This document shows positions 38,392-48,085 of a DNA stretch of 64,000 nt, in pieces (the stretch's first letter is position 1; each line of letters starts with the position of its first letter). Below the pieces are notes generated by a model. That model saw only the letters and a list, made by a program, of their open reading frames with translations, had not been told where the DNA came from and did not search any database. This stretch comes from Rahnella aceris (GTDB lineage: Bacteria > Pseudomonadota > Gammaproteobacteria > Enterobacterales > Enterobacteriaceae). Location: the NCBI RefSeq assembly GCF_011684115.1, contig NZ_JAADJV010000007.1:62001-126000 (forward strand). Reading direction: 5' to 3'. Made by a program: the position numbers and the translations under genes.

Positions 38392-39504
38392 ATGAAAGTA
38401 ACAAAGGGTAAGATCTGGCTGGCAGGGTGTATTGCATTAGCAATGAGTCAGGCGGCGTTCGCAAAAGACATCAAAGTCGCCATTGTCGGTGCTATGTCAG
38501 GTCCGGTCGCCCAGTACGGTGACATGGAGTTTACGGGGGCAAAACAAGCGATCGCTGATATCAATGCCAAAGGCGGCGTGAAGGGCGACAAACTGGTTGG
38601 CGTGGAATATGACGATGCCTGTGATCCGAAACAAGCCGTTGCGGTTGCCAACAAAGTGATCAACGACGGTATTCGTTACGTGATCGGTCACCTGTGTTCT
38701 TCTTCCACTCAGCCCGCTTCCGACATCTATGAAGATGAAGGCGTGCTGATGATCACCCCGGCGGCGACTAACGCTGACCTGACCACCCGTGGTTATAAAA
38801 TGGTGATGCGCACTACTGGCCTGGATTCTGATCAAGGCCCGACCGCAGCGAAATACATCCTCGACACTATCAAACCAAAACGTATCGCCGTGGTGCATGA
38901 TAAACAGCAATACGGTGAAGGCCTGGCCCGTTCTGTACAGGATGCGCTGAAAAAAGGCGGCGGCAACGTTGTCCTGTTTGAAGGCGTGACCGCAGGCGAC
39001 AAAGACTTCTCCACACTGGTGGCGCGTCTGAAGAAAGAAAACGTCGATTTCGTTTATTTCGGCGGCTATTACCCGGAAATGGGGCAGATCCTGCGTCAGT
39101 CAAAACAAGCCGGTCTGGCAGCTAAATTCATGGGCCCGGAAGGTGTGGGCAACTCCTCACTGTCTAACATTGCCGGTGATGCTTCTGAAGGCATGCTGGT
39201 GACCCTGCCAAAACGTTATGATCAGGTACCGGCTAACCAGCCAATTGTGGATGCCCTGAAAGCCAAGAAACTGGATCCAACCGGTCCGTTCGTCTGGACG
39301 ACTTACGCCGCATTGCAGGCGCTGACTACCGGTATGGAACGCAGCGGCAGCATGGAACCGGCAGATATCGCCAAAAACCTGAAATCAGCGCCAGTGGATA
39401 CCGTGATGGGCCCGCTGAGCTGGGATGCAAAAGGTGACCTGAAAGGATTCGAATTCGGTATTTTCGAGTGGCATAAAGACGGCACGTCTACCCCAATCAA
39501 ATAA
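38392..39504 (+). CDS. livK: Branched-chain amino-acid-binding periplasmic protein
   Basis: 370 residues with a signal peptide cleaved near AFAK (about 25). The conserved body starts at [23 protein letters not shown] and YDDACDP contain the family's disulfide cysteines. It mixes features of E. coli LivJ (Leu/Ile/Val) and LivK (Leu-specific); [17 protein letters not shown] and KRYDQVPAN lean to LivK. Only one binding-protein gene is present here, whereas E. coli has two flanking panM. The repeat at 39528-39626 separates it from livH. Confidence 0.92.
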   Translation: MKVTKGKIWLAGCIALAMSQAAFAKDIKVAIVGAMSGPVAQYGDMEFTGAKQAIADINAKGGVKGDKLVGVEYDDACDPKQAVAVANKVINDGIRYVIGHLCSSSTQPASDIYEDEGVLMITPAATNADLTTRGYKMVMRTTGLDSDQGPTAAKYILDTIKPKRIAVVHDKQQYGEGLARSVQDALKKGGGNVVLFEGVTAGDKDFSTLVARLKKENVDFVYFGGYYPEMGQILRQSKQAGLAAKFMGPEGVGNSSLSNIAGDASEGMLVTLPKRYDQVPANQPIVDALKAKKLDPTGPFVWTTYAALQALTTGMERSGSMEPADIAKNLKSAPVDTVMGPLSWDAKGDLKGFEFGIFEWHKDGTSTPIK

Positions 39505-39527
39505 AACCGCACCAAAGTGGTTCTCCG

Positions 39528-39626
39528 CTCCCTCCCCTGCGAAGGGGAGGGCTGGGGTGGGGTAGTAATGGCAACGGCGTTGTTTGCAAAACCCCCTCCC
39601 AACCTCCCCCTTCGCAGGGGGAGGAG
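39528..39626. repeat. REP-like GC-rich inverted repeat, copy 1 (liv operon)
   Basis: About 99 bp. The left arm (39528-39562) contains CCCCTGCGAAGGGGAGGG and GGGTGGGG; the right arm (about 39590-39626) is its imperfect complement with CCCCCTTCGCAGGGGGAGG. The arms form a long hairpin, and each arm has its own smaller hairpin. A near-identical copy lies at 47914-48012. Confidence 0.9.
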
Positions 39627-39666
39627 TAGCACAAGTTATCAAACCCTTGATTAATAAGGATAGGGT

Positions 39667-40593
39667 ATGTCAGAGCAGTTCCTCTATTTCATTCAGCAGA
39701 TGTTCAACGGTGTCACGTTGGGCAGTACTTATGCGCTGATCGCCATTGGTTACACCATGGTTTACGGCATTATCGGCATGATCAACTTCGCCCACGGCGA
39801 GGTGTATATGATCGGCAGTTATGTCTCCTTTATTGTTATCGCCGCCCTGATGATGATGGGTATCGACGCCAGCTGGTTGCTGATCGGTGCCGGTTTTATC
39901 GCCGCGATTGTAATTTCCAGTGCCTATGGCTGGAGTATTGAACGCGTGGCGTATAAGCCGGTGCGTAACTCCAAGCGGTTAATTGCACTGATTTCTGCCA
40001 TCGGGATGTCAATTTTTCTGCAAAACTACGTCAGCCTCACGCAGGGCTCACGCGATCTCGCCTTACCGAGTCTGGTGACCGGTCAGTGGAAACTGGGTGA
40101 AACCAACGGCTTTGCGGCGACCATAAGCACCATGCAGCTGATTATCTGGGTCGTCACGTTTGTCGCGATGCTGGCGCTGACGCTGTTCATCCGTTATTCG
40201 CGTATGGGCCGTGCCTGTCGTGCCTGCGCCGAAGACCTCAAAATGGCCAGCCTGCTGGGGATCAGCACTGACCGCGTGATTTCGCTAACCTTCGTTATTG
40301 GCGCGTTAATGGCGGCCGTAGCGGGCGTTCTGCTCGGTCAGTTCTACGGCGTAATCAATCCGTATATCGGCTTCATGGCCGGTATGAAAGCTTTCACCGC
40401 CGCGGTTCTTGGTGGGATCGGCAGTATTCCGGGGGCGATGATCGGCGGCCTGATTCTGGGCGTGGCTGAAGCGCTGACCTCAGCGTATCTGAGCACCGAA
40501 TACAAAGACGTGGTTTCCTTTGCACTGCTGATCGTCGTGTTGCTGGTGCTGCCGACCGGTATTCTGGGTCGTCCGGAGGTTGAGAAAGTATGA
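39667..40593 (+). CDS. livH: Branched-chain amino-acid ABC permease LivH
   Basis: 308-residue inner-membrane permease with about eight hydrophobic segments. The N-terminal landmark [20 protein letters not shown] is typical, as is [13 protein letters not shown] near the C-terminus. It forms a heterodimer with LivM and is driven by LivG/LivF. livM starts 4 bp before its stop. Confidence 0.97.
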   Translation: MSEQFLYFIQQMFNGVTLGSTYALIAIGYTMVYGIIGMINFAHGEVYMIGSYVSFIVIAALMMMGIDASWLLIGAGFIAAIVISSAYGWSIERVAYKPVRNSKRLIALISAIGMSIFLQNYVSLTQGSRDLALPSLVTGQWKLGETNGFAATISTMQLIIWVVTFVAMLALTLFIRYSRMGRACRACAEDLKMASLLGISTDRVISLTFVIGALMAAVAGVLLGQFYGVINPYIGFMAGMKAFTAAVLGGIGSIPGAMIGGLILGVAEALTSAYLSTEYKDVVSFALLIVVLLVLPTGILGRPEVEKV

Positions 40594-41879
40594 AGCGCCT
40601 GAATCTGTTAAATGCGCTGGTCTCCGCTTTCGTCCTGCTGGTGCTGGCCGCATTCATCATGGGATTGCAGCTGAGCCTCGACGGCACAAAACTGGTGGTC
40701 AACGGCGCCGGTGAAGTGCGCTGGACGTGGATTGCCATCGGCTGCGCCATCGTGTTCGTATTCCAGCTATTCCGCCCGATGGTCAGCAGCGGCCTGAAAA
40801 AGGTCTCGGGTCCGGGCTGGGTTTTGCCGAGCTTTGATGGCTCGACGCCGAAACAAAAACTGCTGGCGCTGGTGCTGATTATCGCCGCTATCGCCTGGCC
40901 GTTTATCGTCTCGCGCGGCACGGTGGATATCGCCACGCTGACGCTCATCTACATAATGCTCGGCCTCGGTCTGAACGTGGTGGTCGGATTGTCCGGCCTG
41001 CTGGTGCTGGGTTACGGCGGCTTTTATGCCATCGGCGCTTACACCTACGCGCTGCTCAATCACTATTACGGCATCGGATTCTGGGAAGCCTTACCGCTGG
41101 CCGGTCTGGTATCGGCGGCGTTTGGTTTCCTGCTTGGCTTCCCGGTTCTGCGGCTGCGCGGTGACTATCTGGCGATTGTGACGCTGGGCTTTGGGGAAAT
41201 CGTCCGCATCCTGCTGCTCAATAATACCGAACTGACCGGCGGACCGAACGGCATCAGCCAGATCCCGAAACCCACGCTGTTCGGGCTGGAATTCAGCCGT
41301 ACGCCGCGCGACGGCGGCTGGGATACCTTCAGCAACTTCTTTAATGTTACGTATGATCCCAGCGACCGCATTATTTTCCTGTACATGGTGGCGCTGTTGC
41401 TGGTGATTGCCACATTGTTCATCATCAACCGTTTGCTGCGTATGCCGCTCGGCCGTGCATGGGAAGCCTTGCGTGAAGATGAAATTGCCTGCCGTTCACT
41501 GGGCCTGAACCCGACCCGCATCAAACTGACCGCGTTCACCATCAGCGCTGCGTTTGCCGGTTTTGCCGGTACGCTGTTTGCGGCGCGTCAGGGCTTTGTC
41601 AGCCCGGAATCCTTCACCTTTGCGGAATCCGCTTTCGTGCTGGCTATCGTCGTGCTCGGCGGGATGGGCTCGCAGTTTGCAGTCATTCTGGCGGCTATTT
41701 TGCTGGTGGTTTCCCGCGAACTGATGCGTGATCTCAACGAGTACAGCATGTTACTGCTCGGCGCATTAATGGTGCTGATGATGATCTGGCGTCCGCAGGG
41801 ATTACTGCCGATGAAGCGCCCGCAACTGAAACTGAAGCTGTCTAAGCAACAAATCGCGGATCAGGGGGAAAAGGCATGA
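40590..41879 (+). CDS. livM: Branched-chain amino-acid ABC permease LivM
   Basis: 429 residues. A 90-residue N-terminal part with two extra membrane segments (typical of LivM) precedes the core permease with [21 protein letters not shown] (about 127-147, quoted in part) and GGMGSQF near 352. It overlaps livH and livG by 4 bp each (ATGA), so translation is coupled. Confidence 0.96.
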   Translation: MKRLNLLNALVSAFVLLVLAAFIMGLQLSLDGTKLVVNGAGEVRWTWIAIGCAIVFVFQLFRPMVSSGLKKVSGPGWVLPSFDGSTPKQKLLALVLIIAAIAWPFIVSRGTVDIATLTLIYIMLGLGLNVVVGLSGLLVLGYGGFYAIGAYTYALLNHYYGIGFWEALPLAGLVSAAFGFLLGFPVLRLRGDYLAIVTLGFGEIVRILLLNNTELTGGPNGISQIPKPTLFGLEFSRTPRDGGWDTFSNFFNVTYDPSDRIIFLYMVALLLVIATLFIINRLLRMPLGRAWEALREDEIACRSLGLNPTRIKLTAFTISAAFAGFAGTLFAARQGFVSPESFTFAESAFVLAIVVLGGMGSQFAVILAAILLVVSRELMRDLNEYSMLLLGALMVLMMIWRPQGLLPMKRPQLKLKLSKQQIADQGEKA

Positions 41880-42646
41880 GTTCGCAACCTCTGTTAGCGG
41901 TTGAAGGGTTGATGATGCGTTTTGGCGGCCTGCTGGCGGTCAACAATGTGGCGCTGAACCTCAATCAGGGCGAAATTGTTTCGCTGATCGGCCCGAACGG
42001 TGCCGGTAAAACCACGGTATTTAACTGCCTGACCGGTTTCTACAAACCGAGCGGCGGCACCATTAAACTGCGTGATCAGCATCTGGAAGGTTTACCGGGG
42101 CAGAAAATTGCCCGCATGGGCGTGGTACGTACTTTCCAGCACGTGCGTCTGTTCCGTGAAATGACGGTGATCGAAAACCTGCTGGTCGCGCAGCATCAGC
42201 ACCTGAAAAGCGGCGTGCTGGCTGGGCTGTTCAAAACGCCGGGCTTTCGTCGCGCTGAAGCCGATGCTTTGGATCGCGCTGCTGACTGGCTGGAACGTGT
42301 CGGATTGCTCGAGCTGGCAAACCGTCAGGCGGGTAATCTGGCTTACGGCCAGCAACGCCGTCTGGAAATTGTCCGCTGCATGGTGACGCGTCCTGAAATC
42401 CTGATGCTCGACGAACCGGCTGCCGGTCTTAACCCGCGTGAAACCGAAGAGCTGAACCAGCTGATTGCCGAATTGCGTAACCAGCACAACGTGTCTGTTC
42501 TGCTGATTGAGCACGACATGAAACTGGTAATGGGTATTTCCGACCGCATCTACGTAGTGAATCAGGGCACGCCGCTGGCACAAGGCACACCGGCTGAAAT
42601 TCGTAATAATCCTGACGTGATCCGCGCCTATTTAGGCGAAGGTTAA
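41876..42646 (+). CDS. livG: Branched-chain amino-acid ABC ATPase LivG
   Basis: 256 residues. Walker [10 protein letters not shown] (39-47), [10 protein letters not shown] as the degenerate signature typical of LivG (about 155), and Walker [13 protein letters not shown]. It powers the LivHM pore with LivF. Confidence 0.97.
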   Translation: MSSQPLLAVEGLMMRFGGLLAVNNVALNLNQGEIVSLIGPNGAGKTTVFNCLTGFYKPSGGTIKLRDQHLEGLPGQKIARMGVVRTFQHVRLFREMTVIENLLVAQHQHLKSGVLAGLFKTPGFRRAEADALDRAADWLERVGLLELANRQAGNLAYGQQRRLEIVRCMVTRPEILMLDEPAAGLNPRETEELNQLIAELRNQHNVSVLLIEHDMKLVMGISDRIYVVNQGTPLAQGTPAEIRNNPDVIRAYLGEG

Positions 42647-42673
42647 TGGGCGAAGGCTAAGGGACAGAACAAG

Positions 42674-43375
42674 ATGTTGTCATTTAATCAGGTATCCGCC
42701 CATTACGGCAAAATTCAGGCGCTGCATGAAGTCAGCCTGAGTATTAATAAAGGGGAAATCGTCACGCTGATCGGCGCGAACGGCGCGGGTAAAACCACAC
42801 TACTTGGCAGTTTATGTGGCGAACCACGTGCGACGAATGGCTCGATTATTTTCGAAGGGAAAGACATCACGCAGTGGCAGACCGCCAAAATCATGCGTGG
42901 CGATATCGCGATTGTGCCGGAAGGCCGCCGCGTGTTCTCACGCATGACGGTGGAAGAGAATCTGGCGATGGGCGGTTTCTTTGCCACACGCGATCAGTAT
43001 CAGGAACGGCTGGAGCGCGTGTTTACGTTGTTCCCGCGCCTGAAAGAGCGTCGTGTGCAGCGGTCAGGCACCATGTCCGGCGGTGAGCAACAGATGCTGG
43101 CGATTGGCCGTGCGCTGATGAGCCAGCCACGTTTGCTGCTGCTCGATGAGCCGTCGCTGGGGCTGGCGCCCATCATCATCCAGCAGATTTTCGATACTAT
43201 CCAGCAATTGCGCGAAGAAGGAATGACCATCTTCCTGGTCGAGCAAAACGCCAATCAGGCGCTGAAACTCGCTGATCGTGGTTACGTTCTGGAGAATGGT
43301 CATGTGGTGCTGGAAGATACCGGTGCGGCATTGCTGGCGAACGAAGCGGTGCGTGCGGCCTATCTTGGCGCATAA
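42674..43375 (+). CDS. livF: Branched-chain amino-acid ABC ATPase LivF
   Basis: 233 residues. Walker A GANGAGKTT (34-42), signature MSGGEQQML (about 135) and Walker B LLLDEPSLGLAP. It follows livG after 27 bp and ends the operon before a hairpin terminator. Confidence 0.97.
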   Translation: MLSFNQVSAHYGKIQALHEVSLSINKGEIVTLIGANGAGKTTLLGSLCGEPRATNGSIIFEGKDITQWQTAKIMRGDIAIVPEGRRVFSRMTVEENLAMGGFFATRDQYQERLERVFTLFPRLKERRVQRSGTMSGGEQQMLAIGRALMSQPRLLLLDEPSLGLAPIIIQQIFDTIQQLREEGMTIFLVEQNANQALKLADRGYVLENGHVVLEDTGAALLANEAVRAAYLGA

Positions 43376-43413
43376 ATTGGCATCGGATTTTAAAAATCTG
43401 TGTTAAATCTAAC

Positions 43414-43450
43414 AAACCGCACGGCAAGCGCTTTGCGGTTTTTATTTTGT
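43414..43450 (+). terminator. liv operon terminator
   Basis: AAACCGCA / TGCGGTTT stem (43414-43421 with 43434-43441) and a T-rich tail TTTATTTTG, 39 bp after livF. Confidence 0.82.
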
Positions 43451-43506
43451 CTATAAATTAACATCTCTTACATTCGTATAACTTTGCACATCATCAGGAA
43501 CATGTC

Positions 43507-44694
43507 ATGAACACAGAAGGTTTACTCGCCGCCCGTATGGTCAGGCTTAAAAGTTCAGCCATCCGGGAATTGCTGAAACATAGCAAGATGGAAGGCGTTA
43601 TTTCGCTGGCGGGTGGTATTCCTTCTTCGGCGCTTTTTGATTTCGACGGCCTGCGTGAAGCCACACAGCTGGCCATTACTGAACAGCCGGAACATGCATT
43701 CCAGTATGGTCTGACCGAAGGCAGTTATACGCTGCGTGAGCGTATTGCTGAGCTTTGTCAGGAGCGTGGTGTGGTTGCGCAGCCTGAAGATATCGTGGTC
43801 ACTGCAGGCTCCCAGCAGGCGCTGGACTTGGTGATGCGCGCCGTGGTGAACCCCGATGATGTTTTCGTGGTGGAGCGCCCGACCTATCTGGCGGCGTTAC
43901 AAACCCTGGAACTGGCTGAAGCTAAACTGCTGTCCGTCGGTTCTGATGGCGACGGCATGATTGTTGATGAGCTGGCGGAACGCCTAAAAACGCAGAAGAT
44001 TAAAGGCGTGTATCTGGTGCCAACGTTCGGAAACCCGAGCGGCGTAACCCTGAGCCGTGCCCGTCGTGAGCAACTGGTGAAACTGGCAGCACAGCACGAA
44101 TTCCTGATTGTCGAAGATGACCCGTACGGCGAACTGCGTTTCACCGACGAACGCCAGCCGACGCTGTTTGAGCTGTCGAAAGCGATGTTTGGTCACGCGG
44201 ATAACATCATCTATACCTCAACGTTTTCCAAAATTCTGGCGCCGGGCCTGCGTCTGGGCTGGGTCATTATGCCAGACTGGTTGCTGCATAAAGTCGCCAT
44301 CATCAAACAGGCCGCAGATCTGCATGCCAGCGCGCTGTCGCAGACCATTGCGGAATATTATCTCGGTCTGGGTCGTCTGCCGAAGCAGATCGAAACCATC
44401 CGTGCGGCGTATAAAAATAAATGCCAGATCATGGCCGGACTGCTGGAACGCGAGCTGGGCGATGTGCTGACGTTTGAATATCCGAAAGGCGGCATGTTCC
44501 TGTGGGCGCGTTTCCGCGAGCCGCGTAACTGCGCTGACTGGATGAAAAAGACGCTGGAGCAGGGCGTGGTGTTTGTCCCGGGTGAATTCTTCTATGCCGA
44601 TAATCCGGATCACTCCACCTTCCGTCTGTCATTCGCCACCGCGACCGAAGAGCAAATGTACGAGGCAGTCGCCCGTTTGAAACGCGCCCTGTAA
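43507..44694 (+). CDS. PLP-dependent aminotransferase, MocR-like/2-aminoadipate type
   Basis: 395-residue fold-type I class I/II aminotransferase lacking the GntR DNA-binding domain of MocR proteins. The substrate-loop SLAGGIPSS (about 34-42), the Asp of VEDDPYGEL (about 200) and the PLP lysine in STFSKILAPGLRLGW (about 242) identify it. Relatives act on 2-aminoadipate, branched-chain or aromatic amino acids. Its position after liv may hint at branched-chain or leucine-related metabolism, but it has its own promoter region and terminator. It has no E. coli counterpart at this place. Confidence 0.88.
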   Translation: MNTEGLLAARMVRLKSSAIRELLKHSKMEGVISLAGGIPSSALFDFDGLREATQLAITEQPEHAFQYGLTEGSYTLRERIAELCQERGVVAQPEDIVVTAGSQQALDLVMRAVVNPDDVFVVERPTYLAALQTLELAEAKLLSVGSDGDGMIVDELAERLKTQKIKGVYLVPTFGNPSGVTLSRARREQLVKLAAQHEFLIVEDDPYGELRFTDERQPTLFELSKAMFGHADNIIYTSTFSKILAPGLRLGWVIMPDWLLHKVAIIKQAADLHASALSQTIAEYYLGLGRLPKQIETIRAAYKNKCQIMAGLLERELGDVLTFEYPKGGMFLWARFREPRNCADWMKKTLEQGVVFVPGEFFYADNPDHSTFRLSFATATEEQMYEAVARLKRAL

Positions 44695-44717
44695 TCCCTC
44701 TTTTTTCGTATTCCCTG

Positions 44718-44751
44718 AGGCGCATTGTTAACCCGATGCGCCTTATTTTTT
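44718..44751 (+). terminator. Aminotransferase gene terminator
   Basis: AGGCGCAT / ATGCGCCT stem with a 10-nt loop followed by TATTTTTT, 24 bp after the stop codon. Confidence 0.88.
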
Positions 44752-44892
44752 GAGTCATCGCTCTGGTACCAGAAAAACCAGGGGCGTCTGAAGGTAAACC
44801 TCTATCTGCCAGACAGCCAGGGGCAGTTGCTGGCAGGTACAGTACCTCATTCATATTGCTCCCTGATATTCCACGGTATACCGCACATTTAA
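44740..44892 (+). pseudogene. Possible C-terminal remnant of an unidentified gene
   Basis: An open frame without a start codon reads like real protein (for example WYQKNQGRLKVNLYLPDSQG) and stops at 44892. It directly precedes the Hcp islet and overlaps the aminotransferase terminator. It may be the tail left by an insertion or deletion. I do not recognise the parent family, and a chance frame of this size is possible. Confidence 0.35.
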
Positions 44893-44976
44893 TAAAAAAA
44901 ATTGAATTTATAACACTTGGTCATTTAACCCTTATTGTATTAAGGTCATGTCAACACGAAATCAGGGAGGTTTATC

Positions 44977-45657
44977 GTGGCAGATATCAATAACGTTTCA
45001 AGTGATATAGACGATGTTGCAAATAGAATTTCAGATATCATCATGTCCCCAGCCACAATTACCGGATTAATAAATGGAGCGCTTACCGTTCCTTTAGATA
45101 TGGGTTACCTGGCCATAGGATATTTTGATACAGATTCCCGTTTTGCACATCAGACACAGCGTTTTCGCATGGCTGAAGCAATACATAATGACATACTCAA
45201 TTACAAGCATATAACAAATGCGGTAGAGATCATATTTAAAGAATTCGATAAATATGCTTCAGTGACCAAACAAAATAATGTCTATCGTGGCGTGGCATCC
45301 TCGATTGCCGGGCGTTTACTTACCGCGAAACTTATTGCGGTGATTGGTGCTGCTGTGCTGGCGAGAGTGTCATTTATCGGTGCACAAAGTGCCAAAAACT
45401 GGATTGGCAGGGTGACGATGATTTTGCTTATAGGGGGAATGAGTGAGCGCTCAATAAGAAAATCAGAAAGCCTTGCCATCGAAGCACCGGAGATTTACTG
45501 GCTCCTTCGACCCCATGATTATGACCTTACCTACTTTCTTTTTGAACCCGCTGTTAAGCCGTTCATCGATGCGGTGCACATAGGTGCTACGCGCGGACAG
45601 CCTGCGTTTGACAGGATAATCGATGCTGTAGGGCGAAAACTGCATGTCACACAATAA
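44977..45657 (+). CDS. Candidate T6SS membrane-targeting effector
   Basis: 226 residues from a GTG start with a strong GGGAGG site 7 nt upstream. No signal peptide. Hydrophobic stretches near residues 27-50 and 112-132, with a weaker one near 147-157, are interleaved with charged helices, a pattern like pore-forming effectors. It overlaps the next gene by 14 nt and lies two genes before hcp in one AT-rich unit. Size and arrangement recall the Serratia Ssp6 family of Hcp-delivered ion-selective pores, with a small membrane immunity partner. I cannot confirm sequence homology, so the function is inference. Confidence 0.55.
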   Translation: MADINNVSSDIDDVANRISDIIMSPATITGLINGALTVPLDMGYLAIGYFDTDSRFAHQTQRFRMAEAIHNDILNYKHITNAVEIIFKEFDKYASVTKQNNVYRGVASSIAGRLLTAKLIAVIGAAVLARVSFIGAQSAKNWIGRVTMILLIGGMSERSIRKSESLAIEAPEIYWLLRPHDYDLTYFLFEPAVKPFIDAVHIGATRGQPAFDRIIDAVGRKLHVTQ

Positions 45658-45892
45658 ACCGCTTCTTGTTGTCGCAAAAGGCGCAGCGAAATGGGTGATA
45701 TTTGCCGTCGTCAACGTATGGGATTTTTTTGAATCTGTGCTTTTTGTTGGCGGGTTAATCGGAAGCCTTATGCTGCCAGTTGTGTGGCCTATGAAATTCG
45801 TTTATGCCGCAGGATGGCTGGTTTGTTTCTTCTGTGTATCAAAGTGCATCGGAAAAATAGAAGGCTATAGGAAAAAAAAGCCGAAACATTAA
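45644..45892 (+). CDS. Candidate membrane immunity protein
   Basis: 82 residues with two or three hydrophobic segments (about 15-24, 31-48, 53-68) and a very basic C-terminus (KKKPKH), predicting an inner-membrane protein with a cytoplasmic tail. The start lies inside the preceding gene in another frame, the usual layout of effector/immunity pairs. The family is not recognised. Confidence 0.55.
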   Translation: MSHNKPLLVVAKGAAKWVIFAVVNVWDFFESVLFVGGLIGSLMLPVVWPMKFVYAAGWLVCFFCVSKCIGKIEGYRKKKPKH

Positions 45893-45907
45893 ATTAAGGA
45901 AATAAAA

Positions 45908-46387
45908 ATGTCTAATCCTGCTTATTTGTGGTTAACGGATGAAAATGGTTCTCCTGTTATCGGAAGTTGTAATGTTCACGGGCGTGTGGGTTCTATTGAA
46001 GTGAAGTCACTTTCACACCACCTGACAGTTCCGACGGATAGAAATACTGGAAAATTGACAGGTACGCGTATTCATACACCGATATTATTTCAAAAGGAAT
46101 TTGATCGCACGACGCCAATACTTTACCGTACGATTAGTCAGGGAATTACGCTTAAATCTGCTGAGTTTAAGATGTATCACATATTAGACGCGGGTGTAGA
46201 AGCAGAGTATTTCAACATTCGCATGGAAAATGTGAAGATCACCGGAATTACTCCTAGCCTTCATCCCGGTTCGGGAACAGGAACGCATCTGGAAAATATT
46301 GAAATGCGCTATGAGTCAATTCAATGGAAATATGTCGATGGGAACATAATATTTAAAGACAGTTGGAATGAACGCACCGTAGCATAA
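45908..46387 (+). CDS. hcp: Hcp-family type VI secretion tube protein
   Basis: 159 residues, the length of a plain Hcp without a fused toxin. The N-terminus is PAYLWLTDENG, followed by VPTDRNTGKLTGTR and the family landmarks HTPILFQKEFDRTTPILY and YESIQWKY. Hcp hexamers form the inner tube of the T6SS and carry effectors in the lumen. No other T6SS structural gene lies in the window, so this is an orphan hcp that must use an apparatus encoded elsewhere. AAGGA precedes the ATG; a terminator follows 15 bp after the stop. Confidence 0.9.
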   Translation: MSNPAYLWLTDENGSPVIGSCNVHGRVGSIEVKSLSHHLTVPTDRNTGKLTGTRIHTPILFQKEFDRTTPILYRTISQGITLKSAEFKMYHILDAGVEAEYFNIRMENVKITGITPSLHPGSGTGTHLENIEMRYESIQWKYVDGNIIFKDSWNERTVA

Positions 46388-46402
46388 ATCTAATAAGATA
46401 AG

Positions 46403-46422
46403 CCGTCCTGCGGACGGTTTTT
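46403..46422 (+). terminator. hcp terminator
   Basis: CCGTCC-tgc-GGACGG stem followed by five T. It closes the three-gene islet. Confidence 0.9.
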
Positions 46423-46453
46423 CCTAACGTTTAACCGGCATGAACCTCATTTT

Positions 46454-46471
46454 CTGCCATCTGTCTGTCAT
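46454..46471 (+). promoter_or_regulatory. Pho box upstream of ugpB
   Basis: CTGCCAT-CTGT-CTGTCAT: two 7-bp repeats spaced by 4 bp, one mismatch from the PhoB consensus CTGTCAT-N4-CTGTCAT. A second looser pair, TTGTCAT (46498-46504) and GTGTCAT (46511-46517), lies nearer ugpB. Phosphate-starvation control by PhoB matches the known regulation of ugp. Confidence 0.87.
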
Positions 46472-46589
46472 CCCCGCTTAACTTTCCCGTAACCTTATTG
46501 TCATTTTTCCGTGTCATTTTACCTCCCGACTCTACCCGGCTTACTTCAGGCTGCACTTGCAGCACACCAGCAGAATTCAGGAGACAGGC

Positions 46590-47903
46590 ATGTTCATCAA
46601 CCTCAAAAAAACGGTCATTGGCACCGCGCTGACGCTGGCTTTCAGCGCCAATGCTTTCGCTGTGACAGAAATCCCTTTCTGGCACTCTATGGACGGCGAA
46701 TTAGGCAAAGAAGTGAACTCGCTGGCGGACCGTTTTAACCAGACGCACCCTGATGTCAAAATCATGCCTGTCTACAAAGGCAAATACGACGAAAGCCTGG
46801 CGGCCGGTATTGCCGCGTACCGCACCGGTAATGCGCCTGCGATTTTGCAGGTTTACGAAGTGGGCACCGCGACCATGATGGCCAGCAAAGCCATCAAACC
46901 GGTTTACGAAGTGTTCAGCGATGCAGGCATTAAAGAAGACGTTTCCCAGTTCGTGCCGACCGTTTCCGGTTATTACTCCGATTCCAAAGGCCGTCTGCTG
47001 TCCCAGCCTTTCAACAGCTCCACACCGGTGCTGTATTACAACAAAGATGCCTTTAAGAAAGCCGGTCTGAACCCGGATCAGCCGCCGAAAACCTGGCAGG
47101 ATATGGCTGCGTACACCGAGAAATTGCGTGAAGCGGGCATGAAATGTGGTTACGCCAGCGGCTGGCAGGGTTGGATCCAGATTGAGAACTTCAGTGCCTG
47201 GCACGGTCTGCCAATCGCCACCAAAAACAACGGCTTCGATGGCACCGATGCGGTTCTGGAATTCAACAAACCCGAGCAAATCAAACACATCCAGATGCTT
47301 GAAGATATGAACAAGAAAGGTGATTTCACCTATTTTGGTCGTAAAGACGAATCCACCGCCAAGTTCTATAACGGCGATTGCGCGATGACTACCGCGTCTT
47401 CCGGTTCACTGGCTGACATCCGTCAGTATTCTAAATTCAACTACGGCGTAGGCATGATGCCTTACGACGCAGACATCAAAGGCGCACCGCAAAACGCCAT
47501 CATCGGCGGTGCAAGCCTGTGGGTGATGAACGGCAAAGACAAAGACACCTACAAAGGCGTTGCCGAATTCCTGCAATTCCTGACCACGCCGGAAATCGCA
47601 GCCGAATGGCATCAGAAAACCGGTTATCTGCCGGTGACGACTGCCGCGTATGAGCTGACCAGGAAAGAAGGCTTCTACGAGAAGAACCCGGGTTCTGACG
47701 TCGCCACCCGCCAGATGCTGAACAAGCCACCGTTGCCGTTCACCAAAGGTCTGCGTCTGGGCAACATGCCTCAGATCCGTACCATCCTGGATGAAGAGCT
47801 GGAAAGCGTGTGGAGCGGCAAGAAAACGGCGAAAGAAGCGTTAGACACTGCAGTACAGCGCGGGAACTTACTGTTACGTCGCTTCGAAGCTTCTACTAAG
47901 TAA
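46590..47903 (+). CDS. ugpB: Glycerol-3-phosphate-binding periplasmic protein UgpB
   Basis: 437 residues from ATG 46590, chosen because AGGAG lies 8 nt upstream and the next residues form a normal signal peptide (cleavage near ANAFA). The upstream in-frame ATG at 46557 would add an unlikely leader. The body starts TEIPFWHSM and contains the conserved [11 protein letters not shown] and [11 protein letters not shown]. It binds glycerol-3-phosphate and glycerophosphodiesters. A REP-like repeat separates it from ugpA. Confidence 0.97.
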   Translation: MFINLKKTVIGTALTLAFSANAFAVTEIPFWHSMDGELGKEVNSLADRFNQTHPDVKIMPVYKGKYDESLAAGIAAYRTGNAPAILQVYEVGTATMMASKAIKPVYEVFSDAGIKEDVSQFVPTVSGYYSDSKGRLLSQPFNSSTPVLYYNKDAFKKAGLNPDQPPKTWQDMAAYTEKLREAGMKCGYASGWQGWIQIENFSAWHGLPIATKNNGFDGTDAVLEFNKPEQIKHIQMLEDMNKKGDFTYFGRKDESTAKFYNGDCAMTTASSGSLADIRQYSKFNYGVGMMPYDADIKGAPQNAIIGGASLWVMNGKDKDTYKGVAEFLQFLTTPEIAAEWHQKTGYLPVTTAAYELTRKEGFYEKNPGSDVATRQMLNKPPLPFTKGLRLGNMPQIRTILDEELESVWSGKKTAKEALDTAVQRGNLLLRRFEASTK

Positions 47904-47913
47904 TCCAGTTTTG

Positions 47914-48012
47914 CTCCCTCCCCTGCGAAGGGGAGGGCTGGGGTGGGGTATTCAAGACAACTCAGTCGCTTGCCAAACCCCCTCCCAACCTCCCCCTTCG
48001 CAGGGGGAGGAG
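47914..48012. repeat. REP-like GC-rich inverted repeat, copy 2 (ugp operon)
   Basis: Arms nearly identical to those of the element at 39528-39626; only the ~25-bp centre differs. It starts 11 bp after the ugpB stop and precedes ugpA by 73 bp, the same relative place as in the liv operon. Confidence 0.9.
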
Positions 48013-48085
48013 CCAAAAGCCAAATTCAAAACCAACCTGGTTTGCTCCCTTTCGGGGAGTCTTTTATATCAACGAGTAAACCATC

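Noticed and set aside
39385..39642. Minus-strand open frames over the liv repeat.
   Set aside because: They arise from the GC-rich hairpin repeat itself; the same pattern appears at the ugp copy.
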